Under the pieces are notes generated by a model, which worked only from the letters and a program-made list of their open reading frames with translations, ran no database searches and was not told where the DNA came from. A program made the translations under genes and the position numbers. This document shows positions 59,683 to 64,000 of a stretch of 64,000 nucleotides of DNA, piece by piece. Source of the DNA: Blastococcus haudaquaticus (lineage in GTDB: Bacteria > Actinomycetota > Actinomycetes > Mycobacteriales > Geodermatophilaceae). Each line of letters starts with the position of its first letter. Position 1 is the first letter of the stretch. Location of the stretch: positions 248,001 through 312,000 of the forward strand of contig NZ_OCNK01000002.1 of NCBI RefSeq assembly GCF_900230285.1. The letters are read 5' to 3'.

Positions 59683-61155
59683 TCAGAACGGTGGCGGGTC
59701 GTCCGGCGGTGGCGCGGGATCGGGTGGTGCCGGATCTGGTGGTCGCAGGCCCGGTGGCCGGGTGGTCCGGGTGATCCCGGACGGGCTGGTCACGTGCAAC
59801 GTGCCGTCGGCGTCCATGCGGAAGGTCCAGCCACGGGCGAAGGTCTTCAGCCGGTGGTGGGACCGGCAGAGGCAGCAGAGATTCGTACACGTCGTCCGGC
59901 CGCCCTGGGCGTGCGGCACCACGTGGTCGTGGTCCGCCCAGCCCGACCGCTGACCGCAGTTGGGCTGCCTGCACCGGCGGTCGCGCGTGCTCACGAACCG
60001 CTGCAGGGCCGTCGTGGGCTCGTAGCGATCGGTGGGCTCCGGGACGCCGAGCAGCGGGCACTCGCAGGCGTCGGCAGGGTGCTCGGGGCAGCCGGCCTCG
60101 GCCAGGCGGGCGAGCTCAGCAGCGGTGACGGTGGCCAGCAGCCGCCCGTCGGCGTCGGACATCGCGACGGTGAGCGACCCGCCGTCCGGCTTCTGCAGCC
60201 CGAGTGCACCGAGTCGGCGAAGCAGGTCGCGCAGGTGCGCGGCAGTGATCGGGAAGCCGTTGACCTCCCCGCCGCAGGTCGAGACGCCCTCGAGCCCCTC
60301 GAGGGTGGCGGAGACGGCCAGGTTGACCGTCACTCCCGGGAGGCCGGAATCGGCCGGCCGCAGGATCAGCATCGAGTGGATCGCCGACCGGATCTGCCCG
60401 ATCGGCCGGGGATCGCCGTCTGCCTTGGCCATCGCCGCCAGCTGGTCGATCACGTCGTAGCAGGCCGCCGCCTCGTCGGCCGGCAGGTCGGTCGCCAAGG
60501 CGACCATGCCGTCGCCGCAGTCGTAGCGCCGCACGTCTGCCGCGCGCTTCGCCTGCTCGTGGCGCTCTTCGATCGCGGTGGCGTCCAGCTCGGCCAGCCG
60601 AGCCAGCGCCTCGCGGCGAAGGGCGGCCAGGGACAGGTCGCGCGCGCCCGGCAGGACCGTCTCCTCGACCGCCCGCGCCAGATCGGGCGAGGTGTGCTGC
60701 AGCGCCTCGGCGAGCACACCCGCCCGGCGCTCGTCGATCTCGCCGTGGCGCAGCGCCTCGAAGGTCACCGGCAGGTTCTCCCGCCAGGTCCACGCCCGCC
60801 GGACACGGAAGGCAGCCGTGCCCCGGCCGACGTTCATCGCGTGGGCCACCTCGTCGGGGAAGAACTCGCTCACCCCGGGGAACTCCGGGTCGGTCCTCCG
60901 CCAGGTCCGGCTCCGGGTACCGGGACTGCCGGGCGGCGGATCTTCGACGTCGGGTCGCAGGTCGGCCAGCCGGAGGACGAGGTCCGCTTCCCTTGCCGTG
61001 TCCCGCGCCCGGTTGCGCTGGATCCGCTCCAGCTCAGCGGCGACGTCCTCGGCGTCGAGCCAGGACACGGGCAGCTGCGGCTGGGACTCCGGCTGGGTGA
61101 GGACCCAGTCGATCAGCACGCCCTCCACGACGGAGGTGCCGGACATCCGCTGCAT
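59683..61155 (-). CDS. DUF222/HNH endonuclease-signature protein
   Basis: 490 residues: DUF222 (about 30-370) and a C-terminal HNH motif, RRCRQPNCGQRSGWADHDHVVPHAQGG...TNLCCLCRSHHRLK, with the Cys pairs (CRQPNC, CCLC) and HH of the nuclease. A Pro/Asp-rich tail follows. This is the 13E12-repeat type of family, widely multiplied in actinobacterial genomes and often associated with mobile DNA, but no such DNA is near it here. ATG at 61155 or 61146. Confidence 0.9.
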   Translation of the reverse strand: MQRMSGTSVVEGVLIDWVLTQPESQPQLPVSWLDAEDVAAELERIQRNRARDTAREADLVLRLADLRPDVEDPPPGSPGTRSRTWRRTDPEFPGVSEFFPDEVAHAMNVGRGTAAFRVRRAWTWRENLPVTFEALRHGEIDERRAGVLAEALQHTSPDLARAVEETVLPGARDLSLAALRREALARLAELDATAIEERHEQAKRAADVRRYDCGDGMVALATDLPADEAAACYDVIDQLAAMAKADGDPRPIGQIRSAIHSMLILRPADSGLPGVTVNLAVSATLEGLEGVSTCGGEVNGFPITAAHLRDLLRRLGALGLQKPDGGSLTVAMSDADGRLLATVTAAELARLAEAGCPEHPADACECPLLGVPEPTDRYEPTTALQRFVSTRDRRCRQPNCGQRSGWADHDHVVPHAQGGRTTCTNLCCLCRSHHRLKTFARGWTFRMDADGTLHVTSPSGITRTTRPPGLRPPDPAPPDPAPPPDDPPPF

Positions 61156-61210
61156 GGATCGAACGTAGGTGCGACCACCGACAATTCTCGGCCGGCGTCG
61201 GAGAGTGGCG

Positions 61211-63649
61211 TCAGACGAGGTGGCGGCGCTGCAACCTGACGAAGGCCAGCCAGCCCACCGGCGCGGGCAGCCAGAAGGTAGCCGTCCGGAAGGCGAGGAC
61301 CACCGCCAGCGCCGCGGACACCGGGACGCCGGTCGCCGTCAGCCCGCCGATGAGCGCGGCCTCCACCGCCCCGAGCCCGCCGGGCGTGGGCGCGACCGAT
61401 CCCACGGTGGAGGCGACGAGGTAGACGCCGATCACCGTGGGCAGGGCGACGGAGACGTCGAAGGCCCGCAGGGAGGCGTCCAGCGCCAGCACGTACCCGG
61501 CGTTCTGCAGCAGGATGCCGCCCAGCGCCGTGAGCAGCCGGCAAGGCTCGGAGACCGCGGCGAGCAGCTGGGGCAGCGACTGCCGGACCAGTGGCTCGAG
61601 CCGGCGGCCCAGCATCCGCCGGACCGGCGCAACGGCGATCAGCAGTCCCACGACGACGACGGCACCGAGGACGACGAGCAGCACGTCGGAGCTGGGTACC
61701 AGCGACAGCCGGGACGTCGACACCCCGCTGGCCCAGGCCACGACGAGCAGGATCGCGACGGTGACCGCCACCGTCGCGAGCTGGCTCACCGCGACGCTGG
61801 CCGCAGCACCCGTCACCGTCAGCCCCGCGCGCTGCAGATAGCGGATGTTGAGCCCCACGTGGCCGACGGTCGGCGGCGTCACGAGCGTCAGCCAGGCCGT
61901 GGCCAGCTGCACCTGCGTCGTCCGCCCCAGCGACAGCGCCGTGGGCACGAACGCCACCAGGACCAGCGCCGCGCCTACGTACGTCACTGCCGATCCGCCG
62001 ACCGCGGCGAGCAGCCACGGGACCTCCGCCCGCCGGAGCGACTCGACGATGCTCACCTGCGACAGCTGCGAGGCCAGGAGCAGCGCGGCGACCGTCGACG
62101 CGGCCACGGTCAGGATCGCGCGCACGGAGAAGCGCTCGAGGCGAGGCGCGGCAACCGTCGTCCCGTCCGGCTGGGCGAGTTCCTTGCGCAGATCGGCCAG
62201 GACCTCGGCACCCCGCACCGAACGACGCACGGCCGGCGGCAACGCGACCGGCTGCAGCAGCGCCGTCAGCCGGGGCGCTGCCGAGCCCGCGGTGTACTCC
62301 GCCCGCAGGGCCGACGCGGCCGGACCGGCGCCCACGACCGTCGCGCCACCGACGAGCAGGGCCACCGCGTCGAGGTCCCGCTGGAGGTCACCGGCCGCCG
62401 GCTGCGCGGACCGCAGGTCGCGGAACCCGGCCTCCCCGTCCGACAACACCACGACGCAGTCGGGCGCGAGCGAGCCGTGCGCCAGACCGACGTCGTGCAG
62501 CCGGCGCAGCGCGGCGAACGCCGCGGCCAGCCCCTGCTCGGCGCACTCCCCCGCCGCCGGCAACGGCGTGCCGGTCAGCGGCCGCTCGGCCAGCACGAGG
62601 GCAGGACCGACCGACAGCAGTGCCAGGACCCGGGGCACGGCCACCCCGGCGGCGGCGGCCAGGGCGGCGCTCGACGCCTGCCGTTCCAGCCCGCCCCGCT
62701 GGGTCAGCGACGGACGGCCGACGACGGACGTCCGGAAGCGCAGGGCACGTCCGGCCCGCCGCACGAACGGCACGCCCCGACCGTCCGGGTCCACGACGGT
62801 GATGGTGACGTCGCCGGTGGCGTCCGCTGCGGTGAAGCGCAGGAACCCCGCCGTCTGCTCGGCCACCCGCAGAGCGCCCACGTGGACACCGGCCCGGGCC
62901 AGTTCGGCGCGGACGACGTCGTCGGCCGGACGCGCGGGCGGCACCCCGGCGGCCACCCGCACGGTCAGCCCGGCGACCGCCCCCAGCAGGACTCCGGCGA
63001 AGGCGCCCGCCACGGTCAGGTTGCCGAGGGCCACGGCGCTGACGAGGGCGCCGAGGACGGCCCACCGCGCGGGCTGCCCCCAGCGGCGGCGCCGCTGCAG
63101 GTCCGCGCCGACGAGGAAAGCGACCGCGGCGACGACCGGGACGAGCGCCGCGTCGTCCCGGGGACCGGTCAGGACGACGGCGAGCGCGCCGCCCACCGCG
63201 TCGCCGAGCCGTTCCGCCGCTGCACCCGTCACCAGTCCGAGGACGAGGGCCACCAGGGCGTGCAGCAGCGCCGTCCGGCGGTGCCGCGCGGCGTCGACCG
63301 CGACCGTGAGGAGCACGCCCAGCAGAGCGAGGGACGCGACCGCCGACGCGACGGAGAACACCGTCCGGAGCGGATCGCCGGCCACGGCGGGGACCACGCC
63401 GACGACGGCTCCGACCGCCTCCGGCGCCTGGACGGCGGCCAGCACGAGGACGGCGAGGGCCGCCGCGGCGGTCGCCAGCCCGGCGACGTCGTTCGGCCGG
63501 CGCACCCGTTGCCGGAGCCCGGGTGCCGAAGGCGCACCCTCCCCCGGCCCGGTCACCGCGTCATCATCCTCGACCGGTCGGGCGGTGAGGCCCGGGGCCG
63601 AGGGGCGCGCCGTCGCGGAGCGGTATCGGCGCGGCGGATAGCTGCACAT
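61211..63649 (-). CDS. Membrane-pseudokinase-lysylphosphatidylglycerol synthase-like (flippase) fusion protein
   Basis: 812 residues in three parts. An N-terminal membrane part (about 55-235, five or six helices) is followed by a kinase-like domain (about 240-495): ERQASSAAL (alpha C) and HGSLAPDCVVV (391-401), the catalytic loop with Ser where the catalytic Asp (HxD) should be, so it is a pseudokinase. The C-terminal part (about 505-805, eight or so helices) is of the LPG synthase TM/flippase type with the family's GHVGLNIRYLQRAGL, GSVAPTPGGLGAVEAALIGGL. The fusion may sense lipid II or lipid-linked glycans. ATG at 63649 lacks a good ribosome binding site; GTG at 63556 (GAGGA upstream) is an alternative. 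Confidence 0.85.
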   Translation of the reverse strand: MCSYPPRRYRSATARPSAPGLTARPVEDDDAVTGPGEGAPSAPGLRQRVRRPNDVAGLATAAAALAVLVLAAVQAPEAVGAVVGVVPAVAGDPLRTVFSVASAVASLALLGVLLTVAVDAARHRRTALLHALVALVLGLVTGAAAERLGDAVGGALAVVLTGPRDDAALVPVVAAVAFLVGADLQRRRRWGQPARWAVLGALVSAVALGNLTVAGAFAGVLLGAVAGLTVRVAAGVPPARPADDVVRAELARAGVHVGALRVAEQTAGFLRFTAADATGDVTITVVDPDGRGVPFVRRAGRALRFRTSVVGRPSLTQRGGLERQASSAALAAAAGVAVPRVLALLSVGPALVLAERPLTGTPLPAAGECAEQGLAAAFAALRRLHDVGLAHGSLAPDCVVVLSDGEAGFRDLRSAQPAAGDLQRDLDAVALLVGGATVVGAGPAASALRAEYTAGSAAPRLTALLQPVALPPAVRRSVRGAEVLADLRKELAQPDGTTVAAPRLERFSVRAILTVAASTVAALLLASQLSQVSIVESLRRAEVPWLLAAVGGSAVTYVGAALVLVAFVPTALSLGRTTQVQLATAWLTLVTPPTVGHVGLNIRYLQRAGLTVTGAAASVAVSQLATVAVTVAILLVVAWASGVSTSRLSLVPSSDVLLVVLGAVVVVGLLIAVAPVRRMLGRRLEPLVRQSLPQLLAAVSEPCRLLTALGGILLQNAGYVLALDASLRAFDVSVALPTVIGVYLVASTVGSVAPTPGGLGAVEAALIGGLTATGVPVSAALAVVLAFRTATFWLPAPVGWLAFVRLQRRHLV

Positions 63650-63740
63650 GGGAAGGAGTCATTTCCGGTCGGGCCCGCTCGTCCGCAGACTCGGAGTGGC
63701 GCCGGTCACCGGAGCGCCGCCCGACACCCGGAGGACGACC

Positions 63741-64000
63741 GTGCCCGACACCGCGCAACGAGGCGCACCCCCGGACCAGGACGCGCTGAGGGTGATGTCC
63801 GGCCTGCTCTCCGACGCCACACTGCTCGCCGCCAGGGGCACTGCGGCGCCCCAGGACATCGACACCGCCATGCGGCTGGGCGCCGGGCACCCGGTCGGGC
63901 CCTTCGAACTCCTGGCCACTAACGGCCCGGAGGACCTCAGCGGCCTCGCGCTCCCGGCCGGGTCGGCTCGGTCGCCTGGGTCGGCTGGAGACGAGATCCC
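63741..64000 (+). CDS. 3-hydroxyacyl-CoA dehydrogenase C-domain protein (3' truncated by window)
   Basis: GTG at 63741 follows GGAGG (ACCCGGAGGACGACC) and opens a frame with no stop before the window edge. The visible 86 residues contain DIDTAMRLGAGHPVGPFELL, a signature of the 3-hydroxyacyl-CoA dehydrogenase C-terminal domain. The short, non-Rossmann start suggests a protein with only this domain, or a duplicated-domain protein. It is divergent from the flippase-fusion gene with a 91-base gap. Confidence 0.7.
   Translation, partial: MPDTAQRGAPPDQDALRVMSGLLSDATLLAARGTAAPQDIDTAMRLGAGHPVGPFELLATNGPEDLSGLALPAGSARSPGSAGDEI

Noticed and set aside
59683-61155. DUF222/HNH gene as a marker of a mobile element or homing endonuclease
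   Set aside because: No inverted repeats, integrase, target duplication or composition shift around it; the family is commonly chromosomal in actinobacteria.
61169-63922. A plus-strand open frame of about 900 codons opposite the pseudokinase-flippase fusion
   Set aside because: No domain or hydrophobic pattern; Arg/Gly/Asp-rich shadow of the real minus-strand gene, which has membrane segments and family motifs.
1-64000. tRNA, rRNA or riboswitch genes
   Set aside because: I looked for conserved tRNA arm sequences and rRNA stretches in the gaps and saw none; all gaps are under about 260 bases.

Overview
The window is 64 kb of very GC-rich DNA (well above 70% by eye), with GTG starts, dense 4-base ATGA/GTGA gene overlaps and actinobacterial hallmark families: a WhiB regulator, a DUF222/HNH protein, DUF2332, a HTH_42 winged-helix protein, and the DUF4178-DUF2617-DUF4247-DUF350-spermidine synthase row. 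The family mix suggests a soil or rock-surface actinobacterium such as a member of the Geodermatophilaceae. That placement is inference; only 'high-GC actinobacterium' is firm. I see no rRNA, tRNA, CRISPR array, insertion sequence or prophage, and no gap between genes longer than about 260 bases. It reads as ordinary chromosome with several accessory metabolic islands.

Layout. 0-2 kb: 3' part of a mannitol dehydrogenase-family polyol oxidoreductase, overlapping a HAD phosphatase. 2-5.7 kb: a tight five-gene row ending in a membrane-fused spermidine synthase. 5.7-10 kb: EamA exporter with a divergent LysR, a LysE exporter, a small unknown protein and an alditol oxidase. 10-16 kb: cytochrome b561, a family-A 3'-5' exonuclease/polymerase, WhiB, a winged-helix protein, a STAS protein and an MFS exporter. 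16-26 kb: CtpE-like P-type ATPase, P-loop protein, dienelactone hydrolase, secreted proteins, saccharopine dehydrogenase-like reductase, ATP-dependent DNA ligase, lipase, LLM flavin oxidoreductase. 26-28 kb: TPR-like/GGDEF protein. 28-31.7 kb: four translationally overlapped minus-strand genes (GT-C transferase, polyprenyl-phosphate-type GT2, YdjC/ChbG deacetylase, methyltransferase) that resemble the lipid-linked amino-sugar logic of Arn or FlmF2/NaxD/FlmK. 31.8-38 kb: a transporter, a frameshifted GH16-like gene, an astacin-type metallopeptidase with five exact 50-residue repeats, BrkB/YihY, and an ArsR/SRPBCC pair. 38-42 kb: two tandem flavohemoglobins, the second translationally overlapped with a DivIVA-domain protein, then a Nudix hydrolase.

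41.9-44.3 kb holds a two-gene unit: a HxGTHxD cyclase (isatin hydrolase/kynurenine formamidase type) overlapped with a TPP enzyme that keeps a benzoylformate-decarboxylase-like His and Ser. 48-59.6 kb is a catabolic island: a RbsA-type ABC importer (lipoprotein, ATPase, permease) and a LysR regulator on the minus strand, and a seven-gene plus-strand row (cyclase, FAD monooxygenase, two-domain extradiol-type VOC protein, FAH hydrolase, SDR, C-C/C-N hydrolase, small VOC protein). A shared 17-bp element, CAGTGATGCCnGTCAnC, lies upstream of both the importer and the catabolic row in the same relative orientation, which ties the two together as one probable LysR regulon. The end of the window holds the DUF222/HNH gene, a large fusion of a membrane region, a pseudokinase-like domain and a lysylphosphatidylglycerol synthase/flippase-type membrane domain, and the start of a 3-hydroxyacyl-CoA dehydrogenase C-domain protein that runs off the edge.

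Several gene ends are built from short tandem repeats (15 bp at the speE/eamA junction, 12 bp at the eamA 5' end and at the polymerase 5' end), an odd recurrent feature of this stretch.
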